A stretch of 64,000 nt of DNA from assembly GCA_039654915.1 (NCBI GenBank), contig CM077596.1, forward strand, positions 50,156,501 through 50,220,500, written 5' to 3'. A model generated the notes under the pieces. That model did no database searches and had not been told where the DNA came from. It saw only the letters and a list, made by a program, of their open reading frames with translations. This DNA comes from Aquilaria yunnanensis (taxonomy: Eukaryota; Streptophyta; Magnoliopsida; Malvales; Thymelaeaceae). The position numbers and the translations under genes are program-made. Shown here piece after piece: positions 1 through 11,890 of this stretch (its first letter is position 1; the number at the start of each line of letters is the position of its first letter).

Positions 1-774
1 AAATAGTTCTTATTTATCATTCACTAAATGAAGTCCTCAATTTGGAGTTTGTAATTGTCTCACATAACCTCCGGAACTTTCTGTGACTATTTTTTTGGAT
101 AAATTAACTATATCACAACTTCTTTCTGGCTAATAAACACATTATGCTAGTTTTGCACTTATATATTACCCTTGTTCTATATTTTTTTGAAACATTTCAC
201 TTTTTTGACTTAAATTTAACCTAAAATTATTCATATTACTATTATTTTTCAGAAATATATATATATATATATTGAAAGCATAGGACCTTATTTATCATTT
301 ATATATAAAAGTTTTTCATCTACATACTAAAATCTTGAAAATAATAATTATAAATTAATTTATATAAATAGTAAATGTTACAAAGAACTTGAAAGGAATG
401 GAGTATGTAGCAATTTTCATCTTGGTTAAGAAATTTCTTTGGGTGACTGGTTAAAACAGAATGTTATAAATAGGTTTAGAGTAAAAAAAAAAAAGCATTC
501 AATATATGAGCTAATTAAGGACTAAAAGAAAACTATAAATTACATATTAAGGACTATTGGTGAAACTTATCTTCAAAGACACCGACATAATAATTGACCA
601 TTTTACAATATTTTCCCACAAAATTTACCCCCCGTCCAATAGAATAAAATGTTAGAATTTTTTTATTAGTATTTGAAATTTATTTAATGTTATAGCATAT
701 ACATTAATACATGTATCCATGTTTACATGCACATACATATAATATGAAATACATTCCATATTAATATGATGCAG

Positions 775-3700
775 CGTGTTCATCCGCCGGTCTAAATTGG
801 TACCATGAAAGCTTGGTAGCTGCAAATGGCTCATATGCACTAACAGCCAACAATTGTATCAGATGTGCCTGCGGACCCCAAGATCTCAGGTAAGTAATTC
901 TCCATTTGATTAAGTTTTCTTTCTTCCTTCCTTTTTCCTTTTAAGTACACGGAGTTGAATTACTTGGGTTTTATGGATTTTTTTTAAAAATTATAAGTAT
1001 CTATATAATGTATAAAAGCATTTGGGATGAGACCCAACACAGAAATCAAATTTTCCATTGAAAAAATATATTTCAATATATTTTTATTGAATGTCAAAAT
1101 ATTTTATCGAATGAGGCAAAGAGGAGAATGTGATAAGAATTGTTAAAAGTGATCATCGTTGTCGGAGTTCAATTGATCTTATGGAGGATGAGATCGAATG
1201 ATTCATTTCATGTTGGAAGGAGAGTAGAAGCAATGAGAGGCAAAATTTTCGGTTTTCAAATGTGCGGGATTTGTATCTATCTATCAAAGAAAACAACAAT
1301 GGCAGGTTTCTAAAGTTGATGGAAGGTAAAAAAAAAAATTCAAATTGTTTTAAGCATAATAATTCCGAAAGGTGCAAATTAGCAAGGGTGTCACTGTTTA
1401 TTTTATTCTTTGTGTGTGTAAAGGAGGGAACCGAATTTGCAGAGGTGTGAGATAATTTCCTGGGTATGTGAGGAGGGAAAAAATCACAATTGTCATGGAA
1501 GGACTCTTGGGTTAGGCAAGGTAGCAGAGAAAACATGCAGATATGGCATGAAAGGCATGGGCAAGGAACCTTGGCAACAAAGAGGGTCAACGGTAGAGTG
1601 AAGGTGTTGTTCGGCAAGGAGGTGACCCTAACCAAAGATACAACTAGCAATGAGGAAGCATGATGTGCCGGGAGTGGGGTGTTTGGAGATATTATTGGTA
1701 GCGATGGACGGGTGATTCTAATATGAGATATGGTCGATGATGGCAGACAGGTGATCCTAAATGGAGATAAAGCTGGTCACAGCAGACAAAAAATTTAGGG
1801 AGTCCAAGTAATAATAGCTCACATCCCTTTAGGCAACAACATTATATTAGTAAATGACCAAATTAGGGTTGCTGATAGCAAATTGAGTGCGGGCCTTGTA
1901 AATAAAATAGTTGGGCTAGAAAATTTTAACAAATCTAGTGGGCCTGAGTTGTTAATTGGTGGGTTAGAGAATGGAGATTTAAATAAGGCTATAGGGTTGA
2001 GAAAAGAGAAGAATGAGTTTGTTTTCTCTATTATTGGGGCTAGAAAAAATAAGATAGATTTAGTCTTGGGGAAATAAGTAATAAAAGTGATTCTTATTGG
2101 CCTAACTACACTATTGGTCCTCCAACTTTGTTAACTCGCACAAGTTGGTCCTTCATCTTTGACTCAATATGACTTAGTTCTCCAACTTTGATAAAAATAT
2201 AAGCCTTGGTCCTTTGGCTGATAAACAATGCACATTGGGAGTTACATGACATAACGACGTTGGTAAGGGATTGCTTGTCACACATCGACTGGTGGAACAA
2301 AGTGGCCTAATGTAGGTAAAGGGCAGCGGAGCAAATAAAGGAGGTTGGTGCGAGGGCTAAGTGACGGTGGTGAGGCCTTTAGGTGTAACGGCGAAGTTTG
2401 GGGACAAAGGACAAGACAAATCCAGCGTCAGCGCTGCCTGTTCATTTCGGATCTAGCAGCGATTGGCAAAGGGCGACAAATTTGATAAAGATGCGATGGC
2501 TAGGAGCGAGGGAGGAGAAGAGGCCGAATGTGGGGATGAAGAGGAGAAGGCCGATGAAGAGGAAGCGGTCGAAGGTATGGGCTTTGCGGAGGAGGAGGCG
2601 GATGAAAAGGAAGTAGCCAAAGTGTGGGATTTGCGGAGGAGGAGGCACGATGTTGGATTTAATGAAGGAGAGGCCGACGGCTAGGGGCAAGACTTGATTT
2701 GATGTAGAAGAGGCTGACAACAAGGGGTGGAGCTAGAATCAACATAGAACATGACGGCAAGTGGTGGTGAAGGAAAGAGAGAGTAATGCCATATGTCATT
2801 CCGTACAATAAGGGACTAACTCGCTCAATTTTTCAAAGTTGAGGGACTAAGTTGTGTTGAGCCTAAGTTAAATGAATAACTCGTTTGAGTGAACAAAGTT
2901 GAGGGACCAAATGCACATTTTGGCCATTCTTATTTACTTTTCCCTAGGATTTTCTCTAATCTTGAGGGTAATGGATAAAGTTATGGGTACAAAACCGGGG
3001 AAGTTTTGAGTGACAGTAAAACAAAAATTGACAGTGCAAAGTACCGGGTCCCCAAATTATGTTAAGGGGATTTTTAGAAATATGGGGTATTGTGCTAGTA
3101 ATATATAAAGTAAAGGTTCCAATCTTTATGTTGTCTCCTTTGACGGTTGTAATGAACTAGTGTTAGATATGTTAGAAAATCTCGATAAGGCTATAGAGCA
3201 AAGGAAGAGGCCAAAAAAAGGATGAAATCAAGACCAAAATGTTCCACGTTGAATCGTGAATTGAGAAAATTGGGATGAAGGTTTAAAGACTACTGCTTAT
3301 TGTCTTGCTTTGTGGGACACTAAGTGTTTGGAGTTTCAATTTATATTTTTTCTTTTGTCAGTAGGAATGCTGGATTTATTCAGGATTTAAGAGATTATAA
3401 ATTGGACTTCGAGTTTGATTTATAATTTGGGAAGTTGGTGTACTTTTATGTTTTTAGGGACAATTTATTCCAGTATCTTCCTAGAACTAGAGTTTGTATT
3501 TTATATTTATATTTAATTATATTTTTTTCTGTTCAAAAATTAGGAAGTACCTATTTATAAGTTTTATGGGTTTGAATGATGAGCAGCTTGAGGTGTTTTC
3601 CTTCTGGAGTTGTGCCCTCTTGCACTAACCTGCAGTGCAAGGATTCGGATCTTTTCATTGGTGACCTAATTGTCAACAAAACAACCTTGGGTTGCAATAT

Positions 3701-4194
3701 CACTCGCTGTGTTTATCGGGGTCACAACGGCGGCAAAATTTTCAGAAGGTACTTGATTGAAAATAAAACCCAAAATGAATTCCTTAATTGAAAACTATAG
3801 CCAATCACATTAGATTTTGATTTCAATACATTTGGTTTGCAGCTTGGCTAGTTCTTTCCATGCTCCTTGCCCTAGTAAGTACTATAAACATCATTATTAT
3901 TTTAGTTGAAATTTGAATTGGCTATCTATATCCATACAATTAATTCAAGTTTTTATTTTATTTAAAAAAATTACAGAAAAAGGAAGTACAATAGCACTAC
4001 CAAATCTATCTAATTCATTAGTGTTTCCATCGCCGGCGCCTTCACCAACACCATCATCAGGTAATTTTAGGGCTGGCCGCTCTACAAGCAACTTTAATGC
4101 TTCAAGTGCCCAACGATTACTAAGAAGAGTCACATTGTACACTATTTTAGTGTTGGCTCTAGGGCAACCATTTTTAGCATTGGGCTACCTATAA
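775..4194 (+). CDS. LysM-domain GPI-anchored protein (LYM/CEBiP-like), 3' part of gene
   Basis: Partial gene; the 5' exons with the LysM repeats lie outside the window or were not found. Exons inferred from splice sites and a continuous frame are 775-889, 3587-3748, 3843-3874 and 3977-4194. The first begins after TTAATATGATGCAG and ends at CTCAG/GTAAGT; it encodes NWYHESLVAANGSYALTANN, then CIRCACG. The second encodes a Cys-rich segment with LQCKDSDL and CNITRCVYRGHNGG. The third encodes LASSFHAPCP. The last encodes a Pro/Ser spacer (SPAPSPTPSS) and a hydrophobic tail (VTLYTILVLALGQPFLALGY), as expected of a GPI-attachment signal. CxC pairs and the spacer-plus-tail layout are typical of plant LYM proteins, which sit outside the plasma membrane and bind chitin or peptidoglycan fragments in immunity. 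The 2697-bp first intron seen here is filled with TE sequence. Whether it is LYM1, LYM2 or LYM3 is not settled. A GT after PTPSS could be a further donor, but read-through gives the GPI tail. Confidence 0.82.
1110..3540 (+). mobile_element. Decayed LINE-like sequence inside the LYM intron
   Basis: Reading the plus strand gives broken stretches that resemble the first ORF of plant LINEs, for example NNNGRFLKLMEGKKKNSNCF near 1300 and LVNKIVGLENFNKSSGPELL near 1890-1950, followed by AT-rich sequence ending around CTAGAACTAGAGTTTGTATT, which resembles LINE 3' untranslated regions. Many stop codons interrupt every frame. A MULE (2099-2925) is inserted in the middle. No endonuclease or reverse transcriptase was recognised, so the class is an inference from style rather than from a diagnostic motif. 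Confidence 0.33.
2099..2925. mobile_element. Mutator-like element (MULE-1), 827 bp, perfect 9-bp TSD
   Basis: The ends are inverted repeats that begin GGCCTAACTACACTATTGG on the left and, as reverse complement, GGCCAAAATGTGCATTTGG on the right, each running on into CTCAACTTTG-type sequence. The flanks are identical 9-mers, ATTCTTATT at 2090-2098 and at 2926-2934; a 9-bp TSD is the hallmark of Mutator-family transposition. The inside (about 2340-2750) is GC-rich and Glu/Arg-codon rich, unlike the AT-rich surroundings, with open frames on both strands but no recognised protein. No transposase is present, so it is non-autonomous. Confidence 0.85.
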
Positions 4195-5252
4195 TAGCCT
4201 AATCCTATGCTAGCTATAACATTCGTTTTGTTGTACCTTCTATTTTTGTTGTTGGGCTCCATTGTCCACCATCTGTTTTAAATCAGAGTGTAATTCGTTT
4301 ATATGTGCAAAGTTTATTACAACAAGATCGTTAGACTCCTCGATGGCGGAACTATAAAAGCTTTAATTAGGTGGGTCATGACTCATCCCAAAATTTTGAT
4401 TTCATCATTTATATTTATATAGTATAGCACAAAAATTTCAAATATTATTAAAACTTAGATCAATTTTTAGTTTTTTGAGTGCTCCATCTCTTTTTATACA
4501 TGATATTAATATGTTTCAATATGTTATTCGTCCATCAATTTTACTTATACAAAACAATTCCACCAATATTTTTAATATTGGCACACCTAATCATAAAATC
4601 CTAGCTTCGTCATTAAAACTCATGGATTAGTAGTAAATAAACTAGTGACAGTGGTCATGCTCATTTATATGCCGCACCTTGGGGGTTACTTCTTTGGCGC
4701 TTTTTGCATCAGCAATTGGTGTTGAGGATTTGAAGAAGTCATCTCAATTATCAATAAGTTATCTTAAACTTCTACTCTAATTGTCAAGGTTGTTTCCAAA
4801 TGATGACCCTTTTTAATGCCAAAATAACCCTTGAATTATGTCGCAGAATAAGCAGCAAATGAGTTGGACCAGAACGTTATTTTAACATCAGAAATTTTAA
4901 GAGCCAAAGTGGGCTGCTTAGCCCAACTAGCGATTTGTGTTCGGCTAGTCTAAATGAGTCTTGGTCAAGTTTTGACACCTGTATTTGTGAACTCGTGTAC
5001 TATCTTTTTAAAGGAAAATGCTCAGTTGATGGATTGTGACTATCACGGACACTTATGAATTGTCTGATCGTACTCGTCGGATCTTGCTGCATTACGTCAC
5101 ATGGGGCACGATCAAACGGACCATGCACTTCCATGGAATCCTTATGGTACACAATCCTTTGTTAAATGTATAAAAGAAATTATGTTTGTAATATTAGGAT
5201 GAGTATTTATTTGGACATGACATGATGTATCCAGAGCAGAAATTAGAAATTA
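4195..5252. other. 3' flank of the LYM gene and AT-rich intergenic DNA
   Basis: Contains the presumed 3' UTR of the LYM gene and unremarkable intergenic sequence. No ORF, RNA gene or bounded repeat was recognised. Confidence 0.5.
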
Positions 5253-5598
5253 CTCCCTTCATCCTAATTTAGATAAAATATATTTTTTATGCGATATCCC
5301 AAAAAGATTAAAATTTTTTTTTTAAAAATCTTTAAATAATCAATTTACCTTTTTACTTATATTTAAACTCTTATTACATAAAACCTAATAAAGAATTTTT
5401 TTTTTAAATCTTTACTCAATCTCTCACTATAAAAAAGCTCAAAAAAGAATTATTTTTTTAATCATTATTTAAACTCTCACTACACAAAATAAAAAAATAA
5501 TAATTTTAGTTCCATAGGAAAAATTGAAAAAAATAAAATAAATTACACACATTTTAATCTTCTTACCCAAAGAAATGTTTAATCTGAGACGAATGGAG
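5253..5598. mobile_element. Stowaway-type MITE (Tc1/mariner), 346 bp
   Basis: Begins TA/CTCCCTTCATCC and ends GACGAATGGAG/TA, so the termini are inverted copies of a CTCCCTYCRTC-type end and the TSD is TA (5251-5252 and 5599-5600). The inside is AT-rich with repeated aaaatctttactcaat-type stretches and no coding capacity. Copies of the same style occur at 10223-10595 and 29412-29780. Confidence 0.72.
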
Positions 5599-5929
5599 TA
5601 ATTTTTTATAATTTCTAGAAATTAATTACTCAATTTAAAAATAGAGATCACCCTTAGCAATCATTAAATGTGCACACTTTATTTCATGGAGAATGGTTGC
5701 AACTTCTAATAGAGTTGTGTGTTCCCATCTTTTACTTACAATTCAACTATGAAACCTAAACCTTTGTCGTCTCCTAAATGCAATTTTCTTCATCAATCCT
5801 TAAAGCAATTTGTTCCCCTACTTTTGATATATTTCACAATCAAATCCCCAACAAAATTTTTTTTTTAATCCTTCTTAGACCCATCACAAATATTTTACAA
5901 TCAAATACATAAAAGGAATATGACAAATG

Positions 5930-6960
5930 AATCATGGCCGTCCGATAAGGTGAGAATCAAGCGGCTAGGGACAGGCTCTACTACAGCAGGTCAGCGTCTG
6001 CCATGCTAGAGGGAGAGGAGACAGGCTTTAACCATAGAAAGATTTGTCTTCTTGCGGACAAGTGCAAGCTGCGGTTCCTCGTCATCCCCAACTTAGTTCT
6101 GAGCTTTACCATCTACGTCCTCTTCTCTGTTCCCCTGAACCGTGACAAGCAAGAAACCCTAAATCAGAATCCCTCTTTATGAATCAGAACAACAACCCAA
6201 AACCTGGTTCAGTTTATATACGCAAGTGATCAAAGCCACTTTGAATGTTGCTCCAACCAACAAAACCTTGTCATTATGAAGGCAGCTTGGTAGTGCCTGC
6301 TGGTGGGAGACTGGGTTGTAATATTTAAGGCACCAAGCAAGGCCAAGTGCTTGAGCGAGAGTGTGCGTTTGAAGGAAGGAGCTCCTTTCAGTCCAATAGG
6401 GAGGGCTAAGAAGCGGGTAGAGCTGCCATTTCATGAATTCGGCTATGCTTCAATGTTTTGTTTTGGCCAGCAATGGTGGGAAGTATAATGTGTGGGAGTA
6501 GAAGAAGGGCATTGAAGTCTAGCCAGATTCATGATGTGGGAGCAATTCTATCTGTTTACATGCCCACTCGTTGGACTGAAGGGAGCTCCTCCTTCTACTC
6601 CTACACCCTCATCGGTTTCTTTATATAACCGTTTTTTAAGTTCATTCATCTTCTGTCCTTTTATCTGCAGATTTGTTCTGTAGCTTAGCTTGAGAATAAT
6701 TTGTTTGAAGCTGCTGCAAGAATGTTTCGATGCAATAGGCTACCACAAGCACAAGCGCAAGCACACTTTCTGCAGGAGTTAGAAGTCTTCACATCTGCAG
6801 GCAACATTTGAGGAAGGTTGCAAGACTTGAAGTCAGGATTTAAGGGGCAGAAATGAAAATTTCTAGAGTTACTGTAAAATATAAAGACAATTCTTGTATT
6901 AGCCAATGAGTAATTGCTCCCACTTAGCGTAATGGCGTTTTTTTGGTAAGCTCATTTGTT
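5930..6960. other. GC-richer unassigned region, possibly transcribed
   Basis: This stretch has markedly less AT than its neighbours, several 60-85 codon open frames on both strands, and a TATA-like TTTATATAACCG at about 6620. I recognise no protein family in any frame. It could be a decayed gene, a captured gene fragment or a non-coding transcript. Confidence 0.25.
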
Positions 6961-7595
6961 GCTGTACGTGTCTTGTTTAAAAGCAAAATCATGATCATCC
7001 GTGACTTAAATCCTAAGTGCTAGTATTGATCACCACAATTAGTTCACAAACACATTTGTAAATTTCATGATTACGTAGATATTCCAACCACTCAATTGTG
7101 TGTTCTACGTATTGCTATTTTAGCATAACAATTTAAAGCATTTTAAGAAAGAACCATGATTATATATATAATAGTCTGTCACTCTTCAAATAAAGTGAAA
7201 GGCACATCGCATTCATCTATTCAATTGAGTTCCCTCATAATTTAGGAAAATCTCATACTTAACAGATGAACATGATGGATCTGTCATTTTCATCCATTTT
7301 GAGGGAGATACAAAGTTAAGAATTTAAATATTTTCTTTATATGTGTCATGAATTTATTTTCGTCTAGTCAAATTAATTTCCCAGGCATTTCATGGAAGAG
7401 GGATTATTCCTCCTAAAAGATCAAATCCTACTAAGCGAGTAATGAAGATTGAAGTAAACCTCTTATTATTTGGCAGAAGCAAATTTGTCCTATCAAGCAC
7501 TTAAACAACTTTAATTTGAGTTCCAGACAGGTTAATAAGTGAAGTTATAATTTGCCATCTCACAGGCAGCTTGCCTTCTGCTTTATTTTTTTACT

Positions 7596-7618
7596 TTATT
7601 ATTATTATTATTATTATT
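7596..7618. repeat. (TTA)n microsatellite
   Basis: An uninterrupted run of about seven ATT/TTA units is visible. Confidence 0.9.
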
Positions 7619-8805
7619 TTGGGCTTCGCGATTCATCATCGGATGCTTTAATTCTAGTACTTTAAAAGGTTTTATCATAATACATTATCACAGAAATTCA
7701 AGAAAATAGGATTTAATATTATCTCACTTAAATTGATAGGTTGTACTTGGCCCAAAACCTGTCTACCCATCGGATATGCGAAGCCCGAATTTATTTACTC
7801 GTCGGAAAGATATAAGCCGAGTTAAGCTCTCCCATACCATTTCCATTGTTATCCCAATGACAAACACAGATAAGTTTTGGGAAATTATTTTAAACTAGTT
7901 GGTCAGATTGGATGACTAATCCAAGACAGATAACAAAAAAAAATTGGATGTAGTAGTGTCAGGAGTTAGCCAAGAAATATACGTGGATATTTAAAACAAG
8001 ATTGTAATTGTATGCATGTGCAGCTGTAGCTATCTAGCTCCTGGCTAGATTGTTATCTAAACCATTCTTTTAGATAAATCCTTGCTGGATTGTTATATAA
8101 TATTTTTTTTTTAACTCAGAATACAATATAAGGGATTATAAATTTTTAAAGAGAGCTAGATTGTTGTTTAAACTTGTTTTCCTTTCCTCCGGCGGTCCGG
8201 CCTAAGAAATATCATAGTACGACAAAAGTTGAAGCGCGAGTTCGATGCCAACCTTTTGGGATAACTGTGGAGCTGTTTTTGTTAAAAAAGTGAGTTGTAT
8301 AACTTAACTCAAGTTGCACCTTTTTCTTTGGGCATTCGAAAAGCACTTTTGGTACATCAACTAGCATGAAATACATGGTAAACAAACAAACAAATAAAAA
8401 AAAAAAACTGGGAATCAATCTGCCTTTACTTTGATATAATAATCGTTTCTCAATAGATTTATTATTTTAATACCATTGGCCTTTATAGAGAAGGAAATGA
8501 GATACAACCTAATAGAGAGTAGGTCTTTTGTGCCTAGGGAGACTTCACCTTACCCTCAAATCAGATGAAACCCAGGTATACCTAAAGTCGCCATTAAACC
8601 AAACCTTCAAATATTCTTACATTGTTCGGTTAGTATATACGTTTGTTGTTAAAAAAAAAACTCGTTCTTTTAGATGACATGGATCAATCTGTGACTGTGA
8701 CATGATTGGCATAAGTTTAAGATTTTCTGTACATGCGAATCATGGGAGATTGCTCATCATTGTCCTATGGTACTTTTCTTTTAGAGAATCGTCCTATACT
8801 TGTGT

Positions 8806-8838
8806 AATAATAATAATAAGAGTAATAATAATAATAAT
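8806..8838. repeat. (TAA)n microsatellite, interrupted
   Basis: A run of TAA units with one AGAG interruption, about 33 bp. Confidence 0.88.
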
Positions 8839-9011
8839 TTTTCTAGCATTTCTCAACTTTTCTTTCTAGAAAAAAGACTAATTTTTATTGCTAGCATTTC
8901 CCAACTTAAATTACATTTCCCCCCCTTTGTATGGTTTTTGTACAAAATTTGTGTTTTTTGGACACACTAACTCGATCCGAACCCGGTCCATCTCCTAACC
9001 CACCTAACAGG

Positions 9012-9847
9012 CTAACACCATCCTACGAGGCCCAGTGTCAGCTCCAACTCGACGTCGCTCCCATCTGCCGCCGCCTCGTTCGCCTTCGCCAGCGATGCCT
9101 CCACCGTCTCAACCGAGAAGCTATCTCCGTCATCACCCGCCGTATTCGGAAGCCGACTCACCTCCGTCTCCTCACTCACCGATTCACCAACCTCCTTCTT
9201 GCACCAGTCACCCCACTTGCACTGGCCTCTCGACCCCGCCTTCCTCTCAGGTTTCGGATCCGCCGGACCAGAACGCTTGAACCGCCTCCTTGACTTGACC
9301 TTGTGAAGCCGATCGGAGCCGGGACTGGTCAGGCCCACATCTTTCGACTTCGACACGTGGCGGATGTCGCAGGCCTCTCGAAACGCGTCCTCCGCGGCCG
9401 CCTGTGCATCGGATTCCGGAGCGAGTGGCTTGAGGGGCGCGCCGCTGAGAACCGACTCCACAGCGGCTTGGCAGAGCTCCCACTTCCCGGAGATCATCAG
9501 CCCAACTGCGCCGTGAATCGGGTTGATGATCCGGCCACATGCCTCGTAAAGCAAGGATTTAAAAATACCTGCACCCAGAAACCAACCCATTCATCACCCA
9601 ACAAATTCCCAAAAGCTCATCAATTGTTCACAGCCGTTGACCCAGATGTTAACTTACCAGGTCGGAGGTGCTCGGGGCCGGAGTTGATGAGGTTAACGAG
9701 GCCGGCGCGGCCGTAGAACTTGGCGAGGAAGAGGGTGGCGTTGGATTGGGACTGGGAGGAGGTGATCCACTGGAGGCAGGGGCGGATGCAGCAGTCGTCG
9801 CTGCAGCCTTTGCGAAGGACCCGGCAGCCGTTGCAGCTTATTCGCAT
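9012..9847 (-). CDS. LBD: Class II LOB-domain (LBD) transcription factor, LBD40/41/42 subgroup
   Basis: Two exons on the minus strand: 9847-9658 and 9568-9012, giving 248 aa. The donor is CCTG/GTAAGTT and the acceptor TGGGTGCAG/GTATTT; the frame is continuous across it (HLRPG then [12 protein letters not shown]). The start at 9847 is chosen because it gives [15 protein letters not shown], the conserved N terminus; a longer upstream frame lacks similarity. The zinc block is CX2CX6CX3C (C5, C8, C15, C19), followed by the GAS-type block [15 protein letters not shown] and a class II C-terminal half without the full class I leucine zipper. A basic stretch (KSRRRFKRS) may be a nuclear signal, and the C terminus carries LELTLGL, an EAR-like LxLxL repression motif. 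Class II LBDs are nuclear DNA-binding regulators linked to nitrogen, anthocyanin and hypoxia responses. The gene looks intact. Assignment to LBD40, 41 or 42 individually is not certain. Confidence 0.95.
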
Positions 9848-9921
9848 GGCGAGAATCGGAGGTTTTGAATCGGAAAACTGGAGATTTTGGTTGAATTTGA
9901 GGGAAATTGGGAGCGGTGGGG

Positions 9922-9932
9922 AATATTTAAGG
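9922..9932 (-). promoter_or_regulatory. TATA-like box upstream of the LBD gene
   Basis: On the minus strand the sequence CTTAAATATTC lies about 75 nt upstream of the LBD start codon. Position and composition fit a plant TATA element, giving a short 5' leader. This is inferred from sequence only. Confidence 0.35.
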
Positions 9933-10222
9933 GAAGAGAGGACGTGGGTTTTGGGGGGAGGCAGAGTGGGGGCGCAGTTGTTTCCAAGAAAACAGGGGAT
10001 GCCCAAGCATTCTGGTTTTGTTTCCCTTGCTCTGGCTTGCTACTTTTTCCTTTTTTTGTTACATAATCAACAATTTCAAAGTTTCTTTATTCGCCTAACA
10101 ATAGCAATTAACAAATAATTAATGCGGGTGGTTTAAATAGTATAACATGCGTAGTTGTACACCTTATGACTGATTTAATAAGACGACCTCGTGAGCATTA
10201 CATATGTAATACTTACAAGATA

Positions 10223-10595
10223 CTCTCTCCGTATAATACAGGGTGATGTTTTTTTTTTTTTTTGCACTGAAACTAAGATATATATAGTTTATGATATTTT
10301 TTTTTATTTTTGTCCTTGAAAATATAATTTTTAAAAATTTATTTATTGGTTTATGTGTAGTAATAGTTTAAACTGTATTAAAGAAAGAAAAAATTATTTT
10401 TTGGGTTTATGCAATAAGAGTTTTAGTAAAGATTAAAAAGGGAAAATATTCCTTTTAATGTTTTGTGAAGTAAAAGTTTACATAAGCATAATAAAATAAA
10501 TTAAATATTAAAAACTTTTTTAAACAAGGAAATGTTTTATTATTTTTTGGACGGCCGAAAAGGAAAATATTTCATCTATTTTGAGATGTGGGAGT
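10223..10595. mobile_element. Stowaway-like MITE
   Basis: Left end TA/CTCTCTCCGTATAATAC, right end GAGATGTGGGAGT/TA, giving imperfect inverted ends and a TA TSD. The inside resembles the MITEs at 5253 and 29412, with tttatgtgtagtaatagtttaa-type stretches. It directly abuts the 9-bp TSD of MULE-2. Confidence 0.6.
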
Positions 10596-10603
10596 TACTT
10601 AAA

Positions 10604-11881
10604 GACCGAAATACTCCGTGAGTCCTTTAACTCGATTAACTTGCAGTATTAGTTAGTCCATTAACTTGACTAACTCATACGAATTAGTCTCTTAACTTGA
10701 ACTCAGTCTATATTAGTTCTCAATCTTTTCAACTTAGCCTATATTAGTCCTCTAACTTGGCAATTCATAAAGAGTTAGCCAACCTCCTTATATGCCATAA
10801 TGGCATCAACATTTTTTAATGCCCGGCAACATCAGGAACTAAAATATACACTAATAGAAACAACATGCATTAACAGATCACTTTACCCTTCCCAAATGAA
10901 AAGATATTAAAACGAATCAAGTTTCGTGAAATGCAAATTATAATATATTAGAAATCATAATTAGACAAAAAAATTTAATTCCACTTGAAATATTCATTTA
11001 CACTGTTAAAAAAAATTCTACATTTATAAATGAAATTATTATTTTAAAGTTGCAGCATGAAATCACGACTAATTTATCTATGAAAACATGAATAAATTTA
11101 AATACATAAAAATTTATTTAATAAATCTCATCTACATTATAATAAAAAGTGAAAAATCCTAATGTTTATCCAGGAAAAAAAAAATAAGACAGCAAAATAG
11201 AAACTCTTATGATCTTTTATTTTTAGAGGAACAACTCTTATGATCTTTTTTAATTTATTGCCTCAGTGTGTGTACAATGCCTTGTTGGTTAAGCTAGGAA
11301 TTGTTCAGTCATAAGGAATTATGAAGACAAGCATTTTTAATGAGTGAATGAAGAGATTCAAATTTTTAGTTTACTAACTCTGGTAACACGAGAATTTTTC
11401 TGAACTCTTAATTTTCATCTTCATAAACTAAAGACAGTATAATCAACTTATGAATTTAACCAAGCTTAATAAACTACTAGGGTAATTCAACTTTAAAATA
11501 TAGTTTCGATTTATTATGTAGATATTTTTCATAAAAGGGCGTAAATAAAATTTTTAAGTGGAATTAAATTTATTTTTCTAATTATCATTGTAATTTTTTT
11601 TTCATTTGAAAAAGTAAACATGATTGGATAAAAAGTTAAATTTATTTCAATTTCTTTTTATTTTTGAAATGGTGAAATGCTCTACCTATCCATTTTGCTT
11701 CCCTTTTAAGTCTCAATGTTGCTAAACATCTACAAAAAGGTGACACAGCTATAACATATGAGGTGGTAGGACTAACTCGTGCCAAATTACCAAGTTAAGA
11801 GATCAACATAGGCTGATTTCAAGTTGATGGACTAACTCATATAAGTTAGCTAAGTTAAGGGATCCCTAAGGTATTTAAGCC
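10604..11881. mobile_element. Mutator-like element (MULE-2), 1278 bp, long TIRs
   Basis: The first ~39 bases (GACCGAAATACTCCGTGAGT...) align without gaps to the reverse complement of the right end (GGCTTAAATACCTTAGGGAT...), and further AGTTAGTCC/CTTAACTTG motifs extend the terminal inverted repeats beyond 100 bp. The flanks are TTACTTAAA (10595-10603) and TTACTTGAA (11882-11890), an 8/9 match as for an aged 9-bp Mutator TSD. The inside is AT-rich and non-coding. Confidence 0.75.
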
Positions 11882-11890
11882 TTACTTGAA

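Larger units (their letters stand above)
6961..8925. other. AT-rich intergenic DNA with simple repeats
   Basis: No gene recognised. Two short trinucleotide tracts occur (about 7596-7618 and 8806-8838). A roughly 60-aa frame near 8212-8418 on the minus strand is low complexity and is not called. Confidence 0.5.

Noticed and set aside
8212..8418. 68-aa minus-strand frame with Phe/Leu-rich start
   Set aside because: The start region is a poly(T/A) artefact and no homology is visible.
9303..10118. Long plus-strand open frames over the LBD locus
   Set aside because: They are antisense shadows of the GC-rich LBD exons; the minus strand has the conserved zinc block, splice sites and C-terminal motif.
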